Assembly (NCBI GenBank): GCA_027596195.1
Contig: JADGJG010000342.1
Location: 1-23,350 of the forward strand
Reading direction: 5' to 3'
DNA length: 23,350 bases
Source of the DNA: Podochytrium sp. JEL0797
Taxonomy: Eukaryota; Chytridiomycota; Chytridiomycetes; Chytridiales; Chytriomycetaceae
Shown piece after piece: positions 10,849-20,738 of this stretch (its first letter is position 1; every line of letters begins with the position of its first letter). The notes beneath the pieces are model-generated. The model saw only the letters and a program-made list of their open reading frames with translations, was not told the origin of the DNA and searched no databases. The position numbers and the translations under genes were made by a program.

Positions 10849-13402
10849 TCAAAAGTTGGGTTGATTCTTCTTGATCTCAAACAAGACTGTTTGCAAACCC
10901 ACGGGGTGCACGCGTCGCCCCTTTCCAACGAATCTCTTCTCAAACAAGTTCAAAAAGCGCTTGTAGAAGAGGAGGAGCAAGGTGAAAGCGGCGTGAAGAA
11001 TTCTGGCACCGTTTTGAAAGTTGGGGAAGGATTGGAGAATGGACGCGTTGATTTCGGTGATGGCTTGCTTCCAACAATTGTTGAACTGCGATGCCACTGA
11101 TTCAAAGCGTCCTAAAATGCAGATGCGGTGTCAATTTTCAAATCTAAACCTTACACGGTATACGGTACTCATACCTGTGTCCAAAGTGTCCAAGTTCTTT
11201 TCAAGCTCAGCGCGATCCACAAACTCCATCAAAAACCCGAAGCCGCCATTCGTGTTCTTGAGCTCCTCCTCGACAAATTCACCCGTCTTGATTTCCAAAC
11301 TCGATGCAAAATATGCTTTTTCTTCGTCAAAACAGGGCAGGTTGTATTCGCCGAGAATGGTGTGAGCGAGGTCGTGGTTGTTGATGAGCAGGATGAGTTT
11401 GTCCTTGCGCTCGTGGACTTCCTCGCTCATTCTAAAGATGAGACTCTCAACTTCGTTCTAATCAAGCGTTAGATCAATGTATTGGGAGAAACCAAAGACT
11501 TACTCTCAAGCGAACGAGGCTGTTGACCAACAAGGCATCATCAAACCCATCATTCAGAGCGAGAACCGAAGCTGCAAACTCTGCATATCTGCGCATAATC
11601 TAGGAGACAAATATGAATATTCAGAAGCGGCAATTATCAAGGGAAAACTCACAAAATGCGGGTGACAATCTTTGTTCACGGTCACTTTCCCAATCTTTCT
11701 CAAGCTCTCAATGTGCAAATCAATAATTGCCTGGAACCGGGGCCACAAGAGAATATTCAACAGATTCATAAAGTTCTCGAGGCAAGGGATCCGTCTCTTT
11801 TGCATCACTCGCAAATGAAACGAGTTGAGACGAATACAGAGGAGAACTCCGACCGCGTCGTACGAGTTGTCAATGTACTTTTGGAGCGCTGACTGAATGA
11901 ATTTGAGTGTTGGTTCAAAGATTTCGGCAAAGACAACGTTCGGGTCATTCGATCCACCCGGCGGTGGCGGCGAGACAGGAGACCCCGTCGTTGCTGGAGA
12001 TTTGGATGCCTTCTTCCATGGCGAAAAGAAAAACTCGGTTGTGAAAATATACTCTGAACTCGCATTGTCCATCAGCAGACGATTGATGCTCTTGAAAATG
12101 ACTTCGTAGGGAAACTTGAGTCTCTGCTCTTCGGCAATGTGGGGAAGGATGATTCCGGCATCTTCTGTAGTCAAAACCTGAACGCGCTCGCCCAGAGAAT
12201 AAACGTTGCTGCGGTCCTTTAGCTGGCTCTTGTTCGAAAAGAGACCCAACGTCAACCGACTGGCCACGTTACCCACTCCTCCACCACCGACTCCGCTTCC
12301 CTGGGTTTCCGCACTTCCAATCAAATCTGCTTTGTCTGCAATCACAGTTTGCACACTCGACAGAGACTTGACGTATTTCTCAAACGAGGCGAGGTAGTAT
12401 TGCTGCACGGTCATCACATAGACAGCCCGTACTTCGGCTGCGGCTTCGCTGTATCTTGAAAGAAGGAACCAATAGAGCTCCTTGTATTTCAGAAGCTGGT
12501 TTTGCTGAATAATGGCAATGTTGGTGTTTGGTGTTTTGAGGCTTTCGATTCGCTTCAACAGGAACTCCCTGATTTTTTCGCAACTCTAGCTCACGAACCG
12601 AGTCAGAATACGAATAAAAACAATTTTGACTAATTTCACCTTCAATCTCAACCGCTCCAATTCGGGGCCGACGTCTTTCAGAGCACGAATATGGGCTCCC
12701 TTTTGGCTTTTCACGAACGCCATTTTCTTGTTGAGCTCGAGCAAGTGGGTCAAAAAGAATTCGTTCACTTCTCCTTCGCAAATCTTTTTGATGAGGTCTG
12801 GAGTGATGATAAGTCCATCAAGAACTTTTGACAAGACGTCTTGGGAATTCTAAAAAAACGCGTTAAATCATTGATTTCTGATTTATATTCTAACGAAAAA
12901 CTTACTATTCTGTTCTTGAGCTTCAAATTCATGTCGTTGCTGCGTTCCTGGAGATCACGAATCTCGGCCGATATTTTGTTCAAATCAACCTGAAAGCCTT
13001 CAAGCAGTCCAACCATATTCCCCAGCATATTATCGCATTCCGAAATTTGAGTTTCCAACGAGGAAAACTCTGGCTGCTTGGCGACATAATCTAAAATATG
13101 AGCCGTCTGGGGGTTTTTTATTCGTTCAGGCGCCATTCTTGCATAACAAACGTGAATTACGAAACCTGAATCGATGCGAGATCACCAGCCACGCGTTTGG
13201 AATATTCACGCAGATCGATGCCCTTGGCAAGAGCATCGGAAACAAGCGAGTCTTCACCAAATTGTTCGATCGAGGAATCAACGTCCATGATGGACATGGG
13301 TGTGATCCCTGAAGCAGTGGAAGGTGATTTGAGGAGGTTGCTGCGGTTATGGGGATCGGAAGCATCGTCGCCGAGGAGTGTTTCGAGGATGCACAAATCC
13401 AT
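10849..13402 (-). CDS. VPS52: Vps52, GARP/EARP tethering complex subunit
   Basis: Vps52 is a subunit of the GARP complex, which tethers endosome-derived vesicles at the trans-Golgi network, and of the related EARP complex. Seven exons on the minus strand: 13402-13166, 13106-12906, 12849-12640, 12585-11653, 11599-11504, 11457-11175 and 11111-10849, giving 740 residues (human about 723). The N-terminus shows KGIDLREYSKRV and, after intron 1, AHILDYVAKQPEFSSLETQI, then ISECDNMLGNMVGLLEGFQ and NDMNLKLKNRI, the coiled coil typical of Vps52. The body has KIREFLLKRIESLKTPNTN and LLKYKELYWFLL, ASSEYIFTTEFF, YDAVGVLLCIRLN and MRRYAEFAAS. The end FEIKKNQPNF matches the family C-terminus. ATG 13402 follows a run of A. 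It lies 92 bp downstream of the RhoGAP stop on the same strand, so its promoter must be very short or overlap that gene's 3' region. Confidence 0.95.
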
Positions 13403-13494
13403 TTTTTTTGTAAGATTTGTCAAACAAACTTCATCAATATGGCGAGACAACGGCTATCTTACTTAGAATTATTACTTTTAAATGCTTATGAAAA

Positions 13495-16400
13495 TCAAAA
13501 ATCCCCTTCATCAAATGAATCCATCTTCAATCGTCCCTCCATTTCGTCAATCACAGTTCGCAACTCCTGCAAGATGTCGTTAGACTTTCGGGACACGTAA
13601 ATTAAACATCCCGAATTTACCTTGTATCTTTTGTACTCGGCTTGAACCGGTGCGCGATCTTCCGCCGTTTTGACCCTCCGCCCGTTGCTCTTCACAAACG
13701 CGTCTTGAAAAGAGTGCAAGTGGAGTTGCAGCATCTTCTTTTCATGGCGCAACAACGCGTACTGCTCCATTTCAGACATGGACTCATGTGAGTCCGTGGG
13801 TTCTCCGCGTGCTGCTGCTGAGGGAGCATCTGCAGTGGGAGAATCTTCCGTTCGAGATTCAACACAGGATTTGATCTCGCAGTACCTCGCATACAGTTCA
13901 CGCATGATGTTTTTATCGTCCTGCGTGTACTAAAATGGTGGAGAGTGCGTTAGATCGACGTGGTACTATTGAAGGGAGGGAGAGACAAACGAACCGAATT
14001 GGAAGACTCTTTGAACAATGCCTTGAGGTGAGCCAACTCTCTCTTGACGGCCGTCTTTTCTTCCATCATTTGCTCCACAGTCATATCCTGGATTTCTTTG
14101 GGTCTTCGTTCGCGAAGTCGTTTTCGGGCCAACCTTTCGAGTGACGAGTTGGCTGAAATTTGGAGTGTGGATTGAGAGGTTCCTTCGTGATGATCCGTTA
14201 TGGCGAGACTGGATGAATCCGACATCTCTTCCCGTTGCACATCTGCACCAAAACAATATAAATTTATGTTGAAAAAAAACATTCAAAAAACGCCGGGCAA
14301 ACCCCCTGTACCTTTTATCAATCCGCTCAAATGCTTGTATCTCAATCGATCAGCTTTATGAATTTCGGCACCAGTCGATTTCAGTAATTTGACCTTGGAT
14401 TTCAACGCACGAAATTCCTCTTCAATCAATTTCCGCGAATCTTTGTCATTCAGGAGATTGGACGCTTTGAAAGACTCTGTAGAAACCGCTTTGCGTGCTG
14501 AATCGAGGGAAGACCCCATATTTCTCTTGTCATTGTGTTTCAAGGCGCGTTCCATCAGGCTGAGTTGCGTAAAGTGAAATATTTAAATTTTGTGATATGT
14601 TGACTACATCGATTACAAGACGCTGACCTTGCATTCATCATTCGGCCGTGACCGTGGCTGTGCTCCTGGTGAGGATGCTTTTCTGTATTTTCGAGATAAA
14701 AATATCAGGCTCCCCTCCCCGCCTCACGCGAAAAAAAACCCCAGTATTACCTTTGCTCACAACCCTTTTCTTTCGATTACTCAAATACGGCGAATTCAAC
14801 ACATCCGAAGGCAAATCATGTGCCGCAATCCCATCACTCTTGCAATACCCACCCGCAAGGGTCCTCGAAGACGACTCTCCTCCGCGCGTTGCGGTTTCAT
14901 TCTGCAAAGGATTCAATGGCGTCAAGGCCGATTTTTGCGGAGACCGCGGAGACCCTGTGCTTCTGTTTCGATACGAGGAACGTCGTTGGGCTGAAATGGA
15001 GGAAGGCGAGGAAGGAGATGCGATTCGGTCGAGAGCTGGACTCGAGTTGTAACCGCGTGAGGAGGCGAGGGTGTCACTGCTCGGGCCGGTCATGCTGGGA
15101 ATCACGGGGTTCAATTTCATAATGAGGTTTCGTTCTAAATCCAACGGGCTTGAAAATAAGGAGGAGGTGGGAGGCGCGGGTTGGGGTTGAACTGAGGAAG
15201 AGGTGGATGGAATTGAATTGATGGGTTTTCTTGCGAGCTGAACAAGGTATTTTTTTAAGAGGGTGAAAAAATGAGGTGCTGGTTGCACGTCACACTCACG
15301 TTGTTGATGGGCTTGGAGTGACTTTGCTCGTGACTCTCGTCATCAGAAAAATTGTCACATTCGACTCGATTGTCTCGAGAATACGATAACTCATCATCTC
15401 CGTCATTAAACGCACTCTCGAGGCTATCCCCGGTACTCTTTCGAACTCGAAGATTCATTTTCCGCGCCTCCTCCTTCATCGCGTCGTTGTTGGCGCCGGA
15501 AGGGGTTGCCAACTTGGTGCTCGAGACTCTTTGGGAAGTGGGCGGTGTGACGATATGGATGGGTGGAGACGGGACAGGTTTATTCGGCGGTGGAGGGGGG
15601 GTGATTCGTTTCGACAAATCGACATTGGAAAATGTGACGGACTTTTTTTTCGGCATTCCTGCCTCGCTCGATCCATGCTGTTTGATAGAAGAATTCGAAA
15701 TTCGGGGAGCTGCATGATAATCTTCAGGCTCTTGCCCAGAGAGGGCAACGATCGGGATGGTGGGTGTCGGGTCCGAGGACAATACAATAACATCAATCGG
15801 AGTCGCAGCATCAAATACCATGGCATGTCGGAACCTGGCGTCAATTGGCGCCGCGGGGGGTCTCCTACCCGGTGGTTTGGGTCGCGATTTTGTGACACAT
15901 GTCAGTAATGGAGACTGCTCTGAAGTTTGCTTTTCAATGGAAGATTTCTGAGGCGAAGCAGATGGATTGCTTGTTAAGATTTCATGAGGTTGGATGTTGT
16001 CCACCCGTTCAAGCCCTTTCACAATTTCTTCGGGTTGAGCTTCCGTAGCAGCGAGTTTTTTCTGATGGAAAATATCTTAGAACGGAGGGGCAACGAAAAT
16101 CGCTCCCAAAAACCTTCAATTCGGTCATCACGGCTCCCGCCTCATTTGAATTCCGGACGCGCTTCGGAAGCGTTGGGGCTTCGATTGGTGCGGGCAGCGA
16201 TTTTGGTGGCTGTTTGAACAACATTGTTGCTACCGTCTCGTGGATTGCCTCTTTGATGAGCTGCTTTTGATGTGCAGTTGGGATCGGAGTTGGTGGCACA
16301 GGCTCCTCTTCTGCTTCTTCGTCATGTTTAATGCTGGGACGGGATCGAGGTTAGTCTCGTTTATACTCGACGCGCTGCATGCACTATCATACCTTCTCGC

Positions 16401-17633
16401 CTTCTCTTTGCTTGATTGAATCGCGCGATTTGAAGCAGAACTCCGCACATCGGGCTCCAATTTGACCAGCGTCGGTTCATCCTGCGACAGCATCGTTTTG
16501 GACACCCTGCTCCCAAACGAAGACCGGCTGCCTTGTTTATGTTTTGAATCACCCGTCTAGAAATATGGGAGCACCGTTTAATTCTTTTTTCTTCTCCCTA
16601 AACCCCCCAGAGAAATCGGACTCCCACACCCCTCACCTGAAACACCTCCTCGAAATTCTCCATAATATTGGACATGATCTTGGTCACCTGCATCGACTCG
16701 ACTAAATACTTTTCAGGATTTCCACCACTTGGCGCCGTGGGGGAAGGCGCGGACGGGCATTTGAACACATTGGGGGCAAATACAATCACGATATTTTGAA
16801 TCGTCATGAGATTGCGCGACGAGTGGGATACGAGAAGGAGGAGGTAGTGCATGAGGTGGTGGAGGAAATCGCGATTTGGTTTGGGAAGGGTTTGGAGAAC
16901 GTCATGCAGTTTTTGTGCGGAGGCTGTTATGGGATCAAGGAACGGGGTGGGAAATATAAGAGGTGCTATTCTATACGCGTGAAAACTACATTACCTCCGC
17001 ACTCCAAGAGCGGCTGAAAATACTTTTTCGGAACAACGCCTTCTGGAATGTCTCGAATCCACTGCTTGAACACGGACGCCACGACATGAATCCCATCGTA
17101 CGGATCGAGTTTCGAAAAGTCCATGGATCCAGCTTTACATATAATAAAGAGACACTGATGGTGTCAGAGTTGGGGAAATGTCGCGCGATCAAAAAAGGAT
17201 TTACTCTTCTCCATCGAGGCCCGAAGTTCTTTGACCTGCTTTACCGGCGCCGCCACGCGAAACAGTCCTTCCATATCCAATGCTAAGCAACAGAATAAAA
17301 ACGCGGATTAGAGAGTAGAATTACGTGTGGTATTCCACCCATCGAACCTTCTTTCGAACTCAAGTATTCCACAAACTTGTGCAAGAATACCGGCACGTGC
17401 TTCCCATCTCCAGCCCCCAGCTCGATTGATGCTAACGTTTTGGTACTCGATGCGTTGGAGGATGTCGCGACAGCGAGGGTTCCTTTGCGTTTCGGGAGAG
17501 TTGGGCTGCAGCTCGCCTTAGCATTGGCTTCCTTGCCCAGCATTTCCTCGATCCCTTGGTGAAAGATGGGGTTGGCCGTGGAGACATTGGAGCGGTGGCC
17601 AATGTTGGAGATTCGTCGCAGTAGTTGTTTCAT
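13495..17633 (-). CDS. FAM13-like RhoGAP with C-terminal coiled-coil repeats
   Basis: Predicted GTPase-activating protein for Rho-family GTPases. Thirteen minus-strand exons: 17633-17348, 17282-17205, 17132-16995, 16923-16637, 16556-16393, 16333-16114, 16061-15300, 15237-14751, 14682-14628, 14559-14312, 14242-13995, 13929-13621 and 13566-13495, giving 1117 residues. The RhoGAP domain spans about 78-260: VPVFLHKFVEYL, then LDMEGLFRV with the candidate arginine finger R104, HVVASVFKQWIRDIPE, LPKPNRDFLHHLMHYL and NLMTIQNIVIVFAPNVF. Residues 265-825 are Ser/Pro-rich and probably disordered. Residues 830-1117 are coiled coil with two related motifs, EKTAVKREL...MRELYARY and EKKMLQLHL...NGRRVKT...EYKRYKEL, resembling the C-terminal motifs of the FAM13 family. 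Exon 1 could instead end 13 nt later, at a GTGGAA donor, adding three residues but not a frame change. The start ATG 17633 has a good context. Confidence 0.85.
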
Positions 17634-17944
17634 TTTTTGAGTGGGGAGGCTGGGTGGGGGTGATCGCGCTGGATTCTTTTTTTTCCAAATCGTGAGTTTG
17701 TCACCCAAAAACCTCAGACATCAAACGAGACTTATTAAGCGCGTCAGCTCCAAGTCATAAAAGCAAAAAAAGAGAGACGCTGCTTTAGAATCCGACAGCT
17801 CCGTTTCAAAAAAAACTCACCTGAAAGGTTTTTGATTCCATCAAAGGAATATCCCTCGAACAGGAACCCCCGTCTGCGTCAAACGCAATATCACACTCTC
17901 CATCTGGTTCTCTATCTCCAACGTCACGGTACTAAAATGCCCCG
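17473..17944. repeat. Tandem duplicate of the AHA1/RhoGAP junction, copy A
   Basis: This segment matches 17988-18461 along its whole length with indels. On the plus strand, shared landmarks in the same order are GCGAG...TTCGGG, AGATTCGTCGCAG, CAGACATCAAACGAGACTT, TGCTTTAGAATCCGACAGCT and ACGTCACGGTACTAAAATGC. Copy A carries the intact start of the RhoGAP gene (ATG 17633) and a broken AHA1 tail. A 43-bp spacer (17945-17987) separates the copies. Confidence 0.85.
17785..17944 (-). pseudogene. Broken second copy of the AHA1 3' end
   Basis: The minus strand reads GHFSTVTLEIENQMESVI then LRLTQTGVPV, closely matching residues in the last large exon of AHA1 (GHFSTVTLVFEEQRESVM, LRLTQTEVPV). After GVPV the frame shifts and about 12 residues of the parent are missing; a shifted frame then resembles GYYFNGIK as GYSFDGIK. 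The parent's last intron is reduced to a few bases without an acceptor, yet the last codons and stop (ACGGAGCTGTCGGATTCTAA) are kept. It lacks all upstream AHA1 exons, so it cannot encode a co-chaperone. It lies directly upstream of the RhoGAP start and may now supply part of its promoter. Confidence 0.85.
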
Positions 17945-17987
17945 TTAAGGGTATTCCTACAAACTGGATAGGGGAGGGAAGGGACGG

Positions 17988-18461
17988 GCGAGGAGTTCCA
18001 TTTGTGCTTCGGGGGAAGTTGGGCTGGTTTTGTCCAGCATACTTTCTCACTCTTAAGGATGTTGATAGATTCGTCGCAGCAGTTGCTTCGTTTTTTTTTG
18101 GTGGGGAATCGAGGTAATGTGATAGCGTTCGTCAGTTTGTCTAAAGACTTCAGACATCAAACGAGACTTTATTAAACGCGTCGGTTCCAAGTCATTCAAA
18201 ACAAAAAAATGGAGAGACTCTGCTTTAGAATCCGACAGCTCCGTACCTTAAAACCAAAATATCAGCACAACAAAGTTCACAAACAAAAGTCAAAAAAAGC
18301 AACCCACCCGAAAGCACTCTTGATCCCATTGAAGTAATACCCAGTCCAATTTTTCATGGCCAAGTCCTTCTCCCCAACCGGAACCTCCGTCTGCGTCAAA
18401 CGCAACATCACACTCTCCCTCTGCTCCTCAAACACCAACGTCACGGTACTAAAATGCCCCG
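17988..18461. repeat. Tandem duplicate of the AHA1/RhoGAP junction, copy B
   Basis: Partner of 17473-17944. Copy B carries the intact last exons of AHA1 and a broken start of the RhoGAP gene. Unique to copy B is about 75 bp around AHA1's last intron and exon end; unique to copy A is about 40-60 bp inside RhoGAP exon 1. Confidence 0.85.
18001..18092 (-). pseudogene. Broken second copy of the RhoGAP gene start
   Basis: The minus strand encodes KQLLRRIYQHP followed by a stop, matching the RhoGAP N-terminus KQLLRRISNI. The start codon has become ACG and a deletion removes about 60 bp of the exon. More distal similarity (GTCCAGCAT, GTTGGGC, TTCGGG on the plus strand) continues to about 17988. It cannot make a RhoGAP protein. 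Confidence 0.75.
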
Positions 18462-19232
18462 CAGTCCACGACTTCAAACGCCACGTCATCACAATCTTCT
18501 TGTTCGCCTCAAGCTCCAACACTTTGCCCGTCACGTTGCCGCCAAACAACGAAATCTCAGCCCCTGCCTCAGGTTTGATTTGAGCAGGTCCTCGCGACCA
18601 CATTTGCACGCGGTTGGGGTCGAGGAAGGTGTTGTAGAGGTCCGAGGCGCTGCATACAAACTCCGTGTTCATGGTCACGGTGCAGAGAGTTCCCACGACG
18701 GAGGCGGGGACAGAAGTGGCAGGAGCGGGTTTAGCGTCGTCGGCGGTCGGGGGTTTGGGTTTGTATCCAGTCACGACGGGGTGTCCCTTCATTTCGTCTT
18801 TGGCAATGTGAACGTCCTTGCCATTCTCTGTTTTCAATGGGGGCGGGAGGGTATTTCCAATCGCATTTAGTGGGCGAAAACGAGCCAAAAAACAAAATCA
18901 AGACTCAACTGTTGATCATCTCCGTTGAAAAGTTCTCCAACTTTTGCTTGAGGAGTGGAATCAGGGACTTGATGACGATTTGACGCACTGCCTGGGATTC
19001 AGCGTCCTGAGTCTCGACCGTGACATCAGTCTGTTTCAGGAAAAGTCAGGAAGGGGATTTCAGAACCGCGAATTCTTGCAATTGCCGCATTTTTTCAGTT
19101 TACCACCAATTCGTCGGAATCCGTGTCGTGCATAAACTCGGGAATGTTGATGCGTCCCGTAATGGATTTTCCTTCAGCGTTTTGCGCTGCGCGGAAACAA
19201 GAAGTTTAGCCCCAGGAGCCCAAGAATCAAGC

Positions 19233-19270
<38 letters not shown>

Positions 19271-19951
19271 TCCTCAAACTACTCACCCTTCCAATCCACA
19301 TTGAACGCAAGATCAAACACCGTCAACAACTTGCCCTTACGCTGGTTAATGTCAGCGTCCCCACTGAACCCAGTAAGGCCCGTGGTTTGGATCTTGAATC
19401 CATTCTCCTCAAGATCAACGCCAGTGAGTTGGGAGGTGACGTAGTCCTTGGCCCAGGGGATGCAGTTTTTCTCCACCCCTTGTTTGAGGGAGAAACAAAC
19501 GGATTAGGTTGAATGTGCGGGATGGGAGGGATACGGGGATGGGTGCTTACAGTGCCAGTTTCCGACGTTTTTCCAGTTGGCTGTGCGAGTGGAGGTGAGG
19601 TATACGTTAGTCAAACATGTAGTGGGGGACGAGCGGGAGGGTTGGGACGGAGCGGAGTTGCAAAATGAGAGACAGGGGAAGGAACCAAGCCAGCTCATTC
19701 GATTCATTCCTCATAATAGTGGCAGATCAAGAGTGAGAGAAAGCAGCGATGGTCCCAAGCAAATCGAAAAGCCTGGGCCAACTCCCCAGCAGACCTGAAA
19801 CGTAAATGTTGCAGACGGATCGGCAGGTCATTCGAATCGGCAGGGACGCAGTGTGAGACGAGTGTGGGGATTCATTGGGGCGAAGGATGATGCAGCGCAA
19901 TGGATGGAGAGACATCGAGGGGGGAAGCATACTTTGAGTAGTTGCGGCCAT
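18225..19951 (-). CDS. AHA1: Aha1, activator of Hsp90 ATPase
   Basis: Aha1 is a cytosolic co-chaperone that binds Hsp90 and speeds its ATPase. Seven minus-strand exons: 19951-19933, 19580-19551, 19478-19287, 19186-19104, 19030-18910, 18827-18308 and 18246-18225, giving 328 residues (human 338). The N-terminal domain starts TNWKNVGNWHWVEKNC and contains INQRKGKL, the conserved Aha1 RKGK motif, then GRINIPEF and a helix ending KQKLENFSTEM. A Pro/Ala-rich linker (about 165-185) leads to the C-terminal AHSA1/START-like domain with GNVTGKVLEL, TWRLKSWTAGHFSTVTL and YYFNGIKSAFGYGAVGF. The first exon (MAATTQ) is the least certain: it needs a 352-nt intron, though the acceptor has a textbook TGACTAACG branch sequence. 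An alternative start at 19704 would read straight into exon 2. The last exon is only 22 nt. Confidence 0.93.
19234..19268. repeat. (AC)n microsatellite in AHA1 intron 3
   Basis: About 17 uninterrupted AC units lie inside the 100-nt intron between AHA1 exons 3 and 4 (GT/TG on the coding strand). It is close to the 5' splice site at 19286, so length change could affect splicing. Confidence 0.95.
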
Positions 19952-19963
19952 TCTTGCTTGCGT

Positions 19964-19995
19964 TTCTTGAAAGAAAAAAATCGAACTTTTTGGAA
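19964..19995 (-). promoter_or_regulatory. Heat-shock-element-like sites upstream of AHA1
   Basis: A TTCnnGAA pair (TTCTTGAA, 19964-19971) starts 13 bp upstream of the AHA1 ATG. A three-unit array GAAnnTTTnnGAA (19983-19995), one base off the GAAnnTTCnnGAA consensus, follows. Heat shock factor binds alternating nGAAn units, and Hsp90 co-chaperone genes are commonly HSF targets. The sites are visible; binding and use are inferred. Confidence 0.45.
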
Positions 19996-20738
19996 ACTTT
20001 GGATCGAAAAAAAGGTGCGGTTTGCGAGCGCTCATCTTCTTCCCGATTAAAAATTCTACACTATATTATTATTCTTCTACTTCTTTCTTAAATGAGTAAA
20101 GTTTTGGAATTTATCTTGGCCCAATCCATACGTTGGGCCTGTTCCCATTGGGGATGTCTTTCCATAAGCTCTCTCTATTCTTCCTTAAGTAACAAGACGT
20201 AATCTTTAAAGTTATTTCTTCTTTCATCGTATTTTTTGGTATTTTTTCGAAGTTCCCTGCAACATTTCGTTAAAACCTATCAATTCGGCCTGGCTTTCAC
20301 TATTGCTGTTCGCTTTTCCGTGATTTTTCATTTCCACACTCCATTTGCACGTCAGTTCCAGGACTTTGGGAACCCCACACAGGATCTCTTCCGCTCTCAT
20401 GTCGTTACACTCGCTTTCCGCCACGGGTCAACTAAGCGTCTTTCGTTCCAGTCGAGTGCAATACTCTTAATTATTCGGACTCTTCCTTTCTTCTTTGAAT
20501 ACGCGGCATTTTTCAGGAGGGCAAGGAAAGGGGGAAAGGAAGAAGACCGAAAGGAATGGGCCAGGCATGAGCGAATAGCAAAGAATACTCGGTTGATATC
20601 ACGCATTCGGAAGGAATGAATGGAATGGATCCCCGCACGTGTTTTCTCAAATTTTCACGATTGGTCCGAAAAGTGGCGCGTGCTGCAAAAACGTGCCGTT
20701 GGTGCCCCCGTTTTTGTTCCCCACAAATCATTCTTCAG
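19996..20738. other. Divergent spacer between AHA1 and the zinc-finger gene
   Basis: AHA1 (minus) and the C2H2 gene (plus) are transcribed away from each other across about 790 bp. The part near 20040-20260 is AT-rich. Open frames here (for example ATG at about 20400 minus, 58 residues, starting MRAEEILCGVPKVLEL) have no recognisable motif and are not called. An upstream in-frame start for the zinc-finger gene lies at 20616. Confidence 0.45.

Noticed and set aside
20236..20619. 127-codon plus-strand frame between AHA1 and the zinc-finger gene
   Set aside because: It starts with a non-ATG codon, is Phe/Arg-rich in AT-rich sequence and shows no family resemblance.
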